Shown piece after piece: positions 46,542 to 55,300 of a DNA stretch of 64,000 nt. The stretch lies in assembly GCA_007859835.1 (NCBI GenBank), contig SJPJ01000002.1, forward strand, positions 409,580-473,579, given 5' to 3'. This DNA is from Novipirellula herctigrandis. GTDB lineage: Bacteria; Planctomycetota; Planctomycetia; Pirellulales; Pirellulaceae. Within the stretch, counting starts at the first letter, position 1; each line of letters opens with the position of its first letter. The position numbers and the translations under genes are program-made. Below the pieces are notes generated by a model that saw nothing but the letters and a program-made list of their open reading frames with translations, did no database searches and was not told the DNA's origin.

Positions 46542-48185
46542 TCAAGCTAGCAAACGCTTGTAGGTTTCCACCAATGTGTCGATTGGAAAAATGCAAAATG
46601 GATGTTCACGGCTTTTCAGCACTGCGAGGGAGCCACGCCGCCGAATCGCATTAGCCAATTCGTTCTGCAAGTTCGCAGCAACGTGCTCAAGTTGCGACGC
46701 CAATCGCTCGTTGATCGATTCCACCCGTTTGTGCCACTCTCGTTTATCGGTCTTTAACCAGTGCTCGTCTTGAAACGGCACCGAATCGAGTAGCGTCCGC
46801 TTCTCGGCCAAAAATACTGGATCGAAATCCGCTTCGTCTCGAAACCGCTCGGGATTGAACCGGACGTCGCGAATTTTGCGTTTTAGCTCGCGTATACGAG
46901 CGTCCAAGTCGCTGGGGGAATCGCCGGGCAATTGAACCGTTGCCGAAACGACCATGAACTGGGGCGGATCAATGCCAAAGAACCGCTCGGCAATCCGGTC
47001 CCCCAATTGGTCATATTTCCCGCCGCCAATGCCGTGCAAAAACAAGTCGCTTAAGACCAAACGTGCGTACATCGTTGTCAGTAACGCTCGCGGCCGAATC
47101 TTCAATTCACTCGTATTTGCCATCGCCAATTGCTCGACTGCGGCAGCAGGCGATTGATCAAGTGATACCCGGCACTCTAATCCCATACGATTGCTAAGGA
47201 TCAATTCGGTGCTGGTCCGTTTAACCCAACCGGCGTGCCGCTGAGGTGCCGCGTCGGAATAGAGCCATATCGGTGCCTCGTACCAATGGCCGTCAACATC
47301 GCCGCCATCGCTAGCCAAATTAGGCACCGGATGTGAACTGCTGCGGATACCGTGAACTTCTCGGTAATACTCCGTCTCGGAGTTATAAATTTCTTGAAAG
47401 CGTGGTAAGTCGCTAAGCATCATCAATAGAAACTTTGCAAACGCCTGAGATCGACACACCACGCCAAGCGGAATTTCCAGCGTCGACAACCCGATATCCC
47501 CTTCGAGTGCATGCCTTGCTTGGGCGAGCGCGCACCCAGCAACACCGCAGCGTTCGACGGCTTCGCGGGCATGTTGCCAAAGCTTATTCACAAGCGGATG
47601 AGGGATAATCGGTGCAACAACCGCGGCCACCGCTTCGTCGAAATGATCAAACCGTTTTCGATCAGTGATCACAGTTTGTTCATAGGGTACGCCACCACCA
47701 AACCGATCATACCGAACCGTTTGATAAACGTACTCGCCGCAAGTTTTGTCGATCGTTGGAACACGGATACTACTGCCCGACGCCGCGTCATTGTCGATCA
47801 CCAAATTGATCGCCACCGCGTCGTGCGATTTACCAAGGGAATCGAGAACAAAGTTTTTGAACCAAACCCCGCTATGAAAAAGCGATGGTTGATGGCCTGC
47901 CATGATGATTGGGGCCTCATCACGATTAGCGATCAATTCGACCTTTCGATAAGCCGACGTGTATCGCACCGCATCACTGATTAGTTGACGCCTTGCTTCG
48001 GTGCGAAGTTCTTGCCAAGAGGAATCGTGCTGAGAGAGAAGGCTCAAGTTGCTGCGCAGCAAACCACCTGCATCTCCGATGCTCGGATCTGCAAAAGACT
48101 CTCCGTGGGATTTAGGAGCACTGTAGTGTCGGAATTCGTCGATAAGCATCAAGGCGGTCACTTCAATAACAGCGTCGCCGTTCAC
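46542..48185 (-). CDS. conserved protein of unknown function, possible remote BshC relative
   Basis: 547 residues (547 with GTG at 48185; an internal ATG at 48149 gives 535). No signal peptide or TM, so cytoplasmic. Visible blocks: AGHQPSLFHSGVWFKNFVLD near 95-113, AINLVIDNDAASGSSIRVPT near 124-143, IRPRALLTTMYARLVLSDLF then HGIGGGKYDQLGDRIAERFF near 365-405. A C-terminal coiled coil follows about 430-540. The first block and the following Asp-rich strand recall BshC, the bacillithiol-forming enzyme (TGQQ.GLFTGP...K), and BshC also has a C-terminal coiled coil. The similarity is faint and other functions are possible. It overlaps no neighbour; a glycosyltransferase gene is upstream. Confidence 0.7.
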   Translation of the reverse strand: MNGDAVIEVTALMLIDEFRHYSAPKSHGESFADPSIGDAGGLLRSNLSLLSQHDSSWQELRTEARRQLISDAVRYTSAYRKVELIANRDEAPIIMAGHQPSLFHSGVWFKNFVLDSLGKSHDAVAINLVIDNDAASGSSIRVPTIDKTCGEYVYQTVRYDRFGGGVPYEQTVITDRKRFDHFDEAVAAVVAPIIPHPLVNKLWQHAREAVERCGVAGCALAQARHALEGDIGLSTLEIPLGVVCRSQAFAKFLLMMLSDLPRFQEIYNSETEYYREVHGIRSSSHPVPNLASDGGDVDGHWYEAPIWLYSDAAPQRHAGWVKRTSTELILSNRMGLECRVSLDQSPAAAVEQLAMANTSELKIRPRALLTTMYARLVLSDLFLHGIGGGKYDQLGDRIAERFFGIDPPQFMVVSATVQLPGDSPSDLDARIRELKRKIRDVRFNPERFRDEADFDPVFLAEKRTLLDSVPFQDEHWLKTDKREWHKRVESINERLASQLEHVAANLQNELANAIRRRGSLAVLKSREHPFCIFPIDTLVETYKRLLA

Positions 48186-48219
48186 TCAACGAAAGGCGAC
48201 AATGATTACTTTCCTGAGT

Positions 48220-48978
48220 CTAGCCAATCACTTGCTTCTTCGCACCGATTTCTGTTCCGAAAGAGGCCCCTTGCTCAGCAGCCACTCGAATCGCATCGTC
48301 AAGGACTTGATTGTAATATTGCAACCGCGTCTCGGACTCATCAAGTGACCCACCAAACGATCGGCTCAAATCCAAATAGATCAGAGGAACGGGAATTTCA
48401 ATGATCCGCAATTTCGCAGCGACCGCTTCGACCCACAACTGCAGTGGCATCGCATAGCCAGTATCGGTAATTCGCATCTCTCGAAGTGCCAAAGTCCGGT
48501 AAGCTTTGAAACCGCAAAAGGCATCCGTCAGATTTAATCCAAGTCGCTCATTCAATTCGCCAGTGATTCGCCGATTGATAAACATCCGTTCGGGCGGCGG
48601 TGCATCGTCGCCTGCATATTTCTTCAAATAGCGACTACCTGAAACGATGTCTGCCATCGAAGCCGCTTCGATAAACCGAGGAATCCGCTTGGGTTGGTGC
48701 TGACCGTCGCAGTCCAACGTCACAACGCCATCGAAGCCTTCTTCGATTGTGTACTGGAACGCGCTCGTCAGTGCCGCTCCATACCCTTTGTTCCCATCAT
48801 GATGTATGACTCTGATGTCATTTCGGCTGCGCAATACATCCGCTGTCCCATCGGTTGACCCGTCATCCACGACCAACACGTCGGCGGCGTATTTCGTCAC
48901 TTGATCTAGAATCTCGTTGACAGTACCAACTTCGTTAAAGACAGGAATCGCGGCTAACCATCGTTCACATTTAGACAT
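48220..48978 (-). CDS. family 2 glycosyltransferase (DPM/DPG synthase-like)
   Basis: About 252 residues from the ATG at 48978 (MSKCERWLAAIPVFNEVGTV), preferred because the GT-A fold starts right there. Nucleotide-sugar motifs: LVVDDGSTDGTADVLRS near 38-54 and the DxD-type VVTLDCDGQHQP near 86-97. The next block GFKAYRTLALREMRITDTGY is typical of dolichyl/polyprenyl-phosphate mannose synthase-like enzymes. No C-terminal TM helices were found. Probably charges a lipid carrier with a sugar for the surface-glycan genes upstream on the same strand. Unlike the other three transferases here, it does not end in Ala-Ala. Confidence 0.87.
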   Translation of the reverse strand: MSKCERWLAAIPVFNEVGTVNEILDQVTKYAADVLVVDDGSTDGTADVLRSRNDIRVIHHDGNKGYGAALTSAFQYTIEEGFDGVVTLDCDGQHQPKRIPRFIEAASMADIVSGSRYLKKYAGDDAPPPERMFINRRITGELNERLGLNLTDAFCGFKAYRTLALREMRITDTGYAMPLQLWVEAVAAKLRIIEIPVPLIYLDLSRSFGGSLDESETRLQYYNQVLDDAIRVAAEQGASFGTEIGAKKQVIG

Positions 48979-49232
48979 ATTTGCTCGGTCTGCTTTTTGG
49001 CGCGTTGTGGTGGAAAAGGAATGGTCCGATGAAGTATCGATGACCGACAAGTGAAGAAACCCGTCACACTCGAACGATTGAGCGTTTTTAGCAAAACCCG
49101 TTCCAGAGCCAGTATTCTACCGACGTTTAGATGTCCGTCAATATTTCCGGCCGCTACGGGAAACATTCACGCCGCTATATCAATATTCTCGCCGCCATCT
49201 AGCGAATCGGATTCGATTGCACCCGCCTTCTG

Positions 49233-50450
49233 CTACGCCGCCCTGTGAAATTCGGCAGGCTCACCTTGAGAGCTGACTGCCGTTTTGCCAGCAATTTGTA
49301 CAACCGGTGGCAACGGACGCCAAAGCGATCTCCCAAACGCGATCGAAGGCATTTCGATCCATCGATACATGAACCGCGATAGGTGAAAAGTAAGCGGATA
49401 GAAAACCATCAGCGTCAAAAATTTGGACGTCGCGTTGAAACTCGCATTGGGCGCGACCAATCCGAACAGCTCATCGTGTAAACCGAGCAGCGGTTGGTGG
49501 ATCAAATAAAAACTGTAGCTGACCACGCCCAACTTCGACATGTGACCCCAGAACCGAGAACCAGAGCCCATTTCTGGGATCGTCCATTGCTTTGTGACGA
49601 TACGGTCAACCACAATCGATGTCAAAACAGCAAACGCCAAGAACGCAAATTGAGACGTCGGCCGAAACTGGGGAAACGCAAACGCACAAATTGCGGCTGC
49701 CCAAAATGAAACATTTGAAAAGTAGGTCGGACGATCTTCAAGGTAACATTCCGCCAAGTAGGCACCGAGTGACCAGCTAAGCCAATACGCGAACGGTGAT
49801 TCGGTGATGTGGACCGCAAGTGGTGCTCCGTAGTAGACGTCTGTGAATGAAGACACCGACGTGATCACGATTTCGATGCATCCGACATACAACAACGTTT
49901 TCTTCCACGACCACCGACGAGTCATCCAAAATAGCAACGGATAGACCGCGTATAGCTGTAGCTCCACAGCGATACTCCAGAACGATCCATTGATCCCGTA
50001 GAAGGTTTTTGAATCGAAATTGTGAACCGCCAAAAGGTGCGTACTGAGCTGTGTCCATCCATCCGCAGCACGATCGGCAAATCCTAACAAGGGCCAGACA
50101 AAGAAAAAGAGTATTGTCGCTAATAGATACGGTGGATAAATTCGAAAGAAACGTCGGTGTGTAAAACTTCGCCAGCTGGAATCACGACTCTTTTTGTAGC
50201 TCAAATGAATACAAAAACCGCTAACCACAAAAAACACCGCAACACCGGCCCATCCGAACGAGAACGGATAGAAGATCATAAACGAACGGCTGGTGGAATA
50301 GTCTCGGACCAAACCTGCCCAGGGCAGCTTGTCGTACCAGAATGCTTGACCGAGCGAATGAAAAAGAAAAACCGCTAGGATCGCGACGCCTCGAAGTGCA
50401 TCAAGTCCTTGGATATGATTGTTCGAATGGCAAGTGTCTTGGTTAGGCAT
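49233..50450 (-). CDS. acyltransferase-3 family membrane protein (OatA/NodX-like)
   Basis: Integral-membrane O-acyltransferase likely to acetylate or acylate a surface sugar. 405 residues with about ten hydrophobic helices. The family start GLDALRGVAILAVFLFHSLG (about residues 14-33, with the RG and FH residues), then FFVVSGFCIHLSYKKS and RRFFRIYPPYL, is diagnostic. The C-terminus is EFHRAA. It lies on the same strand as the glycosyltransferases, 58 bp downstream of the family 8 transferase, and belongs to a glycan-modification cluster. Confidence 0.9.
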   Translation of the reverse strand: MPNQDTCHSNNHIQGLDALRGVAILAVFLFHSLGQAFWYDKLPWAGLVRDYSTSRSFMIFYPFSFGWAGVAVFFVVSGFCIHLSYKKSRDSSWRSFTHRRFFRIYPPYLLATILFFFVWPLLGFADRAADGWTQLSTHLLAVHNFDSKTFYGINGSFWSIAVELQLYAVYPLLFWMTRRWSWKKTLLYVGCIEIVITSVSSFTDVYYGAPLAVHITESPFAYWLSWSLGAYLAECYLEDRPTYFSNVSFWAAAICAFAFPQFRPTSQFAFLAFAVLTSIVVDRIVTKQWTIPEMGSGSRFWGHMSKLGVVSYSFYLIHQPLLGLHDELFGLVAPNASFNATSKFLTLMVFYPLTFHLSRFMYRWIEMPSIAFGRSLWRPLPPVVQIAGKTAVSSQGEPAEFHRAA

Positions 50451-50508
50451 GTTGCGATCCAGTTGTGTTGGTCTTTAAATGCATCCCCACCGGACACAAG
50501 CCGATTCG

Positions 50509-51540
50509 TCATGCCGCGCGTCGTTCATCCGTTTGGAACATCCGACGGATGATCCGTTTGCGGCGACGGAACTTGTTCTTCGCAGTCCGAGTTTGATGCT
50601 TCCACCACAGATGAATAAAGTCGCTCGGTCGTTCGGGTTCGTAATCCGCCCAAGCGGTACGCGATAGATAATGCTGAAACTGATACGCTTCAGGATGAGG
50701 ACAGAAGTAATGCCATGGCTTGAGTGCCGATGTAAAATGGATCACCCATGGGTCATGTTTCAACTGTGAAAACGCCTTCTGATCAAATGGACTTTCGCTT
50801 GCTGAGGGGTAAGCGTGAAAATGGGCCCCTTGGTTCCAACGTCCATCCAACTCGCCCCATCGCCCATACATGACAACGTTAAGCGCATATTGGTCCCACC
50901 ACAAAACATGTTCGCGATGTTCTTGTAAGCAGGAAAATAGTTGTTCATCAATTTTCTCGTGGCGCCAATGATCGACGTCAATCACTAACAAACCAGCGTT
51001 GAAGTATTTTGCATCGGGTGACATCGCCAAAGCTTTGTGGTTAGCGACGGGCGTCGGTGAAACAATGTAGTGTTTGCAGTCGTGAAAATTCGAGATCGTC
51101 GAGGCACTATCGATATACGGTGCCGCAGCGTCCTGAGCAGCCAACACCGCGTTGCCGTTTAGAGGTGACCTCCACAATTCGGCTAAGTTCTTGCAAATCA
51201 ACAAGTCCGAATCGAGATAGATCACTCGTTTGACCGATTTTGGCAATACGCTTGGGATCAAAATACGCAAGTACGACGCCGCGCTTACATGCCCACTTAC
51301 GGGAACATCTTTCAGCATCGCCATGTCGATTTTTCGAAACGCGATCGACACTCGCTCGTCGCGAACAGACTCAGCAATTTTTTGTTGCGACGCTTCGGCA
51401 ATTCCTCCATCGAAAATGTAGAGTTGGATCGTCTGCATCGGATCCAAGTGGTCAATGACCGAACGCAGCGTAACCGCAAGTGGCATTGCGTACGCTTCGT
51501 CACAACCACTGACCACCACAATCGGTTCCACCGTTTTCAT
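50509..51540 (-). CDS. family 8 glycosyltransferase
   Basis: 343 residues, GT-A fold retaining transferase (UDP-glucose/galactose type). N-terminal VVVSGCDEAYAMPLAVTLRS near 8-27; metal-binding DxD in VIYLDSDLLICKNL near 104-117; YFNAGLLVIDVDHW near 175-188; and C-terminal WVIHFTSALKPWHYFC with the invariant His. The extreme C-terminus is basic (RRRKRIIRRMFQT) and ends ERRAA. 36 bp separates it from the family 2 gene upstream. Substrate unknown. Confidence 0.9.
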   Translation of the reverse strand: MKTVEPIVVVSGCDEAYAMPLAVTLRSVIDHLDPMQTIQLYIFDGGIAEASQQKIAESVRDERVSIAFRKIDMAMLKDVPVSGHVSAASYLRILIPSVLPKSVKRVIYLDSDLLICKNLAELWRSPLNGNAVLAAQDAAAPYIDSASTISNFHDCKHYIVSPTPVANHKALAMSPDAKYFNAGLLVIDVDHWRHEKIDEQLFSCLQEHREHVLWWDQYALNVVMYGRWGELDGRWNQGAHFHAYPSASESPFDQKAFSQLKHDPWVIHFTSALKPWHYFCPHPEAYQFQHYLSRTAWADYEPERPSDFIHLWWKHQTRTAKNKFRRRKRIIRRMFQTDERRAA

Positions 51541-51576
51541 TCTCCGACTCCCTGAATTGAATTGCGAGTAGTTTCG

Positions 51577-52665
51577 CTATGCGGCTCTCTTCCGCGACTC
51601 GCTGATATTGATTGGCTCGGCGCGGTTCAATTGTTGCGCCAATATGTCAACCGCCTTCGGCAAATTCTCGATTTTGGTTCGTAGCATTGGACGAGGACGC
51701 TTCGAAACCAACATCCGCGTCGCGGTCGAATCCAACATCACGCTCAACCCCTTCATTAGCAAATGCAGTCGCGCCGGACGCAAACGCCATGCCTCGATTA
51801 GCAATTGGCCGCCTCGGAATCGATCTGCCGAGGCATCATTTTCTGGTTTCGATCGCCGATGAATTCGCGATGCCTGTTGAAAGACTTTGCATGCATAATC
51901 GCGACACGTAGAAGGATCAATTGCGGGCGATCCAATGTATTGGCGAATCGTATAGGCGACCGCTTCAACGACCAACGCCAACTTGGCCGTCGTCGCATCC
52001 CCGTGGCATTTACGGTACAAACAATGCGACTGCGGAACATGAGTAAACGAAACGCCTAACGTCGCACAACGCAAAAAGAATTCGTAGTCCTCACAATATT
52101 CGTGATTGCTACTCCATTGGCCCGTGCGTTCAAGGACGCTGCGCCGCATCAGGGTTGCCGACGGAGTCAGAAAACCGCGACTAAACAGACTGGTTGGAAA
52201 ATCAGCGACTTCCTCCGCGGTAGGTCCGTAATTCCCGATCACCCGATCGGTGCCATCTTCCACCATCGTCACGTCGGCGTAGGCAAAATCGCAGCCGGTT
52301 CGGACGAGTGTATCCACCATCGTTTGAAGATACTTCGGTAGCCAGCGATCATCCGAATCGAGCGTTGCAATATATTGGCCCTGAGCGACCCGAAAGGCAA
52401 CATTGCGAGTGTCCGCCGCACCTAGATTCTTGGCGTTGCGAAAGTAACGGACGGAGTTTGGGACCGAGTCGCCAAACTCGTTCACGATTCGTTCGGTCTC
52501 GCCGACCGATGCGTCTTCAACAACGATCACTTCCCAATTTGGGTACGTTTGGCTACGAATCGTTTCCAGTGTCGCGCCGATCAAATGGTCGCGGTTGTAC
52601 GCCGGAATCACGATCGTAACCAATCCTGGGCAGGCTTCCTGATCGTATCTAATCGGTTCAATCAT
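51577..52665 (-). CDS. family 2 glycosyltransferase
   Basis: About 362 residues using the ATG at 52665; a Met four codons earlier is possible. GT-A motifs: VTIVIPAYNRDHLIGATLET near 17-36, then VIVVEDASVGETE and the DxD-type IATLDSDDRWLPKYL near 98-112. A helical C-terminal extension of about 120 residues ends SRKRAA. Probably transfers a sugar during surface polysaccharide synthesis; first gene of the minus-strand glycan run. Confidence 0.9.
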   Translation of the reverse strand: MIEPIRYDQEACPGLVTIVIPAYNRDHLIGATLETIRSQTYPNWEVIVVEDASVGETERIVNEFGDSVPNSVRYFRNAKNLGAADTRNVAFRVAQGQYIATLDSDDRWLPKYLQTMVDTLVRTGCDFAYADVTMVEDGTDRVIGNYGPTAEEVADFPTSLFSRGFLTPSATLMRRSVLERTGQWSSNHEYCEDYEFFLRCATLGVSFTHVPQSHCLYRKCHGDATTAKLALVVEAVAYTIRQYIGSPAIDPSTCRDYACKVFQQASRIHRRSKPENDASADRFRGGQLLIEAWRLRPARLHLLMKGLSVMLDSTATRMLVSKRPRPMLRTKIENLPKAVDILAQQLNRAEPINISESRKRAA

Positions 52666-53001
52666 TGGGATGAACACCTTTGTTTCAAAGGTAAATATTG
52701 GGTCTCATCCCTCTATTTGTCGGTTTCCGATGGCTTTGAAAACCAATGCTTTTGAGTCCTAAAATCAGAATAGCCAGAACATCCGCTGCCGAATGATCCG
52801 TTCGCAGAAGTGAATTCTTGCTTCTTCTGAATCAATGCTTGCATTTTCGACGAACTGATGCTTAGGCGGAAACCTAACACCGTCTCGTGTTCGTTGCTCT
52901 CGCACCTCCAACCCTTAGCGATGCAACGAAGTGCTGGGAAATCGTCCGATGGACGGTTACAGGCAAAACTCAATCCATTGTTATGCCCCAACATTGATGC
53001 C
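52666..53001. other. divergent intergenic region of the glycan cluster
   Basis: 336 bp between two oppositely oriented family 2 transferase genes; it must hold both promoters. An in-frame extension of the plus-strand gene back to 52858 exists but reads like non-coding sequence. No repeat or operator recognised. Confidence 0.5.
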
Positions 53002-54021
53002 ATGAGAAAGTCCACTGAGTCGACGCGATTGCGAACCAGTTGCGTGGTAAACAATTACAACTATTCCGATTATGTCTGCGAAGCAGTCGAATCCGCGATC
53101 GCGCAAGCGTTGCCGTTCGATGAAATCATTGTCATCGATGATGGATCGACCGACGATTCCGTCAATCGCTTGCGACATCAGTTCACGTCGGAGAGCAAGG
53201 TGACGATCGTCACCAAGGAAAACGGAGGCCAACTCTCTTGCCTGCACGCTGGACATCATTTGGCGACCGGGGACGTTTTGTTCTTTCTCGATGCGGACGA
53301 TCGCTATGATCGAAAATTGACACAAAACGCTCTTTTAATTTTCGAAGCTCACCCGGAGATTGATTTCCTAAGCGTTGGTTATCGCAAAATCGGCAATACC
53401 AACCGCGGTCCGGTACGGAACAAACCGACTCGGAATTGTGGGATTAGTACGCTCGGGGCAATTTACCACCGCAATTGGATCGGCAACCCCACATCATGCT
53501 TGTCAATGCGATCGAACTTGGCCAAACAAGTCCTTCCCTTTCCCGACGAAGCGGCTTGGCGAATCCGAGCTGACGATGTGCTTGTCCTTGGGTCATCGAT
53601 TGTCGGAGCTAACAAGTATCACCTCGATCTTCCACTGGTTGAGTATCGCATTCATGGAAACAACGGCTTCGCGAACCGGAAGCAGAGCAATCAAGCAAAA
53701 ATGAAACACGCGATACAGACGAATCGACTGATTCGGTACTATGTCGAAAAGATGGGATACGATCTTAAGTCACTCGCCGAATTATTGCCTCGCGAGTTCC
53801 GAACGCTCCAGCGTCCATCGCTTCGTGAACTATTCGACTACGTCCGAATGTGCTCAAGCACCAAATTGCCATGGACGCTGCGGCTGGGTTACGCATTGAA
53901 GCTGTTGAGCCATTATCTGAATGACTCGCGTCGTCCGGCCGATGTTCCCGCCGAGGCTGTGATTCCAGCCGAAGCCGTGATTCCAGCCGAGGCGACTGAG
54001 CCGATACGAAAAGCAGCGTAA
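53002..54021 (+). CDS. family 2 glycosyltransferase with C-terminal PAEAVI repeat
   Basis: About 339 residues from the ATG at 53002 (MRKSTESTRLRTSCVVNNYN). GT-A motifs: EIIVIDDGSTDDSVNRL near 43-59 and the DxD-type VLFFLDADDRYDRKL near 92-106; RIRADDVLVLGSSIVGANKY lies further on. The last 30 residues contain two PAEAVI copies and a partial third, then EPIRKAA. The repeat is encoded by an 18-bp tandem array and probably forms a flexible tail. It sits divergent from the other glycan genes; the TPR gene converges with it 11 bp beyond its stop. Confidence 0.88.
   Translation: MRKSTESTRLRTSCVVNNYNYSDYVCEAVESAIAQALPFDEIIVIDDGSTDDSVNRLRHQFTSESKVTIVTKENGGQLSCLHAGHHLATGDVLFFLDADDRYDRKLTQNALLIFEAHPEIDFLSVGYRKIGNTNRGPVRNKPTRNCGISTLGAIYHRNWIGNPTSCLSMRSNLAKQVLPFPDEAAWRIRADDVLVLGSSIVGANKYHLDLPLVEYRIHGNNGFANRKQSNQAKMKHAIQTNRLIRYYVEKMGYDLKSLAELLPREFRTLQRPSLRELFDYVRMCSSTKLPWTLRLGYALKLLSHYLNDSRRPADVPAEAVIPAEAVIPAEATEPIRKAA
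53947..53997 (+). repeat. 18-bp in-frame tandem repeat in a glycosyltransferase 3' end
   Basis: Copies at 53947-53964, 53965-53982 and partial 53983-53997 encode Pro-Ala-Glu-Ala-Val-Ile, the same, and Pro-Ala-Glu-Ala-Thr. The array ends 24 bp before the stop. Confidence 0.9.
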
Positions 54022-54032
54022 CCTCCGCTGGC

Positions 54033-54884
54033 CTACTTTGCGGTCTGTTTAGCCAATTCCTTTTCAGCGGCTGACAATTGGCTACTGTATTGGGAAAGTG
54101 TCATCTCTATTCCGAGTTTTTCGGCCGTGTCACAGAGCAGACGCAATGCGGCGACTCGAATCGGAAGCGGTGAAACGACCGCGCGGCGTGTACCGGCTGC
54201 TCGCAAAGCCGACATCGCTTCAACATCTTTCCCCAGTTCCAACAAGCATCGCCCCATCAGCAAATAGGCATGTGGCGAATACTCATCGATCTTGACCAAA
54301 TCGGTTAGCTCTTCGATCGCTTTTTCTGGTTGATCGCTGTCGTGGTAGGCTTCGGCCAACACCAGATTCAGGTTCAACATTGTCGGATCGCGTTCTAATC
54401 TTGCCTTACAGACTTCGATACGCCGAAATGCCCAATCGTCTTGGCTTCGTTTCAGTTCCCGTTCGACTTCGGATGTCTTGAGCCGACTCGCTAGGTCTCT
54501 AAATTCACGATATTGTTGTAACGAACGAGCCAATTTTGCTTCTTCGAGCTCCCACAGCAAGACCGACTCGTTGGGAAAAAGTTCCACCGCATCTTTCAGC
54601 ACACGCGCGGCTTCTTGCGGTCGTTCCTCTTCGCGATAAATTTCCGCCAATTCACGGTAGGCTTCAATGTCGGTCGGTGAAGAGCGAATATGATGCTCAA
54701 GTTCTTGGCGTCGATGTCGCTGGACCTTCCCCTCCGGTGCAACCTGATCTTTTTCGATTTGCGGGTTCTTTCTGAGTAGCTCATCCGGTCGAACAGGACG
54801 CCAACGCCCACCATCCATCGGATTGCTTTCGTCCGCACCACGAGAGCGACTGGTTGAATCCGCGGGTTTTTCCGAGTTCGACAT
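54033..54884 (-). CDS. tetratricopeptide-repeat protein
   Basis: 283 residues, no signal peptide or TM. After a polar disordered N-terminus (about 1-55, Ser/Arg/Asp-rich), TPR-type helices run from about 65. Examples are DIEAYRELAEIYREEERPQE, then ESVLLWELEEAKLA, NLNLVLAEAYHDSDQPEK near 175-192, and HAYLLMGRCLLELGKDVEAM near 210-229. At least four repeats are visible. A scaffold or protein-interaction role is likely; partner unknown. Upstream 416 bp are non-coding apart from a terminator belonging to the S41 gene. Confidence 0.8.
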   Translation of the reverse strand: MSNSEKPADSTSRSRGADESNPMDGGRWRPVRPDELLRKNPQIEKDQVAPEGKVQRHRRQELEHHIRSSPTDIEAYRELAEIYREEERPQEAARVLKDAVELFPNESVLLWELEEAKLARSLQQYREFRDLASRLKTSEVERELKRSQDDWAFRRIEVCKARLERDPTMLNLNLVLAEAYHDSDQPEKAIEELTDLVKIDEYSPHAYLLMGRCLLELGKDVEAMSALRAAGTRRAVVSPLPIRVAALRLLCDTAEKLGIEMTLSQYSSQLSAAEKELAKQTAK

Positions 54885-55300
54885 TCGGCTTGATGGGTTA
54901 CAGCAAAGGACAGGAAACAGAAGACGACCGGTTCATTTTGGTCCAATCAAGGCCACGAAGCAACCGTTGACGCTCGACATGCTTCCTCCTCCCCTTACGG
55001 TGGGGCGATCCAATCGAATTCCCTTGGTGTTTACCAGCGTCACGGGAGGTACGGTAGATATGGGTAGTCTCGTTGTTCTATTGGGAGCAAGCGAATGGGA
55101 ACAAGCGAACCACAAAAACGAGATGGCAGGGAAGAGGCGGAAATCGATCCGGCCCCTTCCGATCAGCGATTGCCCCGAACTCGCCTCACTTCAGCGGCGT
55201 TACAAAAAAACGGCGCTACAAAGTAGCGCCGTTTCGTTTTCATGTAGCCATCGTTGTCAATGCTGACTTCAGCAAAGCCAAAGCTCAAACGAGGTCAACA
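54885..55300. other. intergenic stretch between TPR and protease genes
   Basis: Contains the TPR gene leader and the strong terminator of the protease gene (55204-55234). Short plus-strand open frames across 54823-55363 have no family resemblance. Searched by eye for the small SRP RNA core and tRNAs without success. Confidence 0.6.
55204..55234 (-). terminator. intrinsic terminator of the S41 protease gene
   Basis: A 12-bp stem (55208-55219 with 55223-55234, loop AAA; core CGGCGCTAC/GTAGCGCCG) lies 66 bp past the protease stop. On the minus strand the stem runs directly into a T-run (55210-55204). Confidence 0.85.

Noticed and set aside
53055..53072. possible regulatory palindrome near the plus-strand transferase start
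   Set aside because: Lies inside coding sequence and shows no symmetry beyond chance.
54885..55207. possible small signal recognition particle RNA or tRNA
   Set aside because: The conserved SRP core and cloverleaf arms could not be found on either strand.
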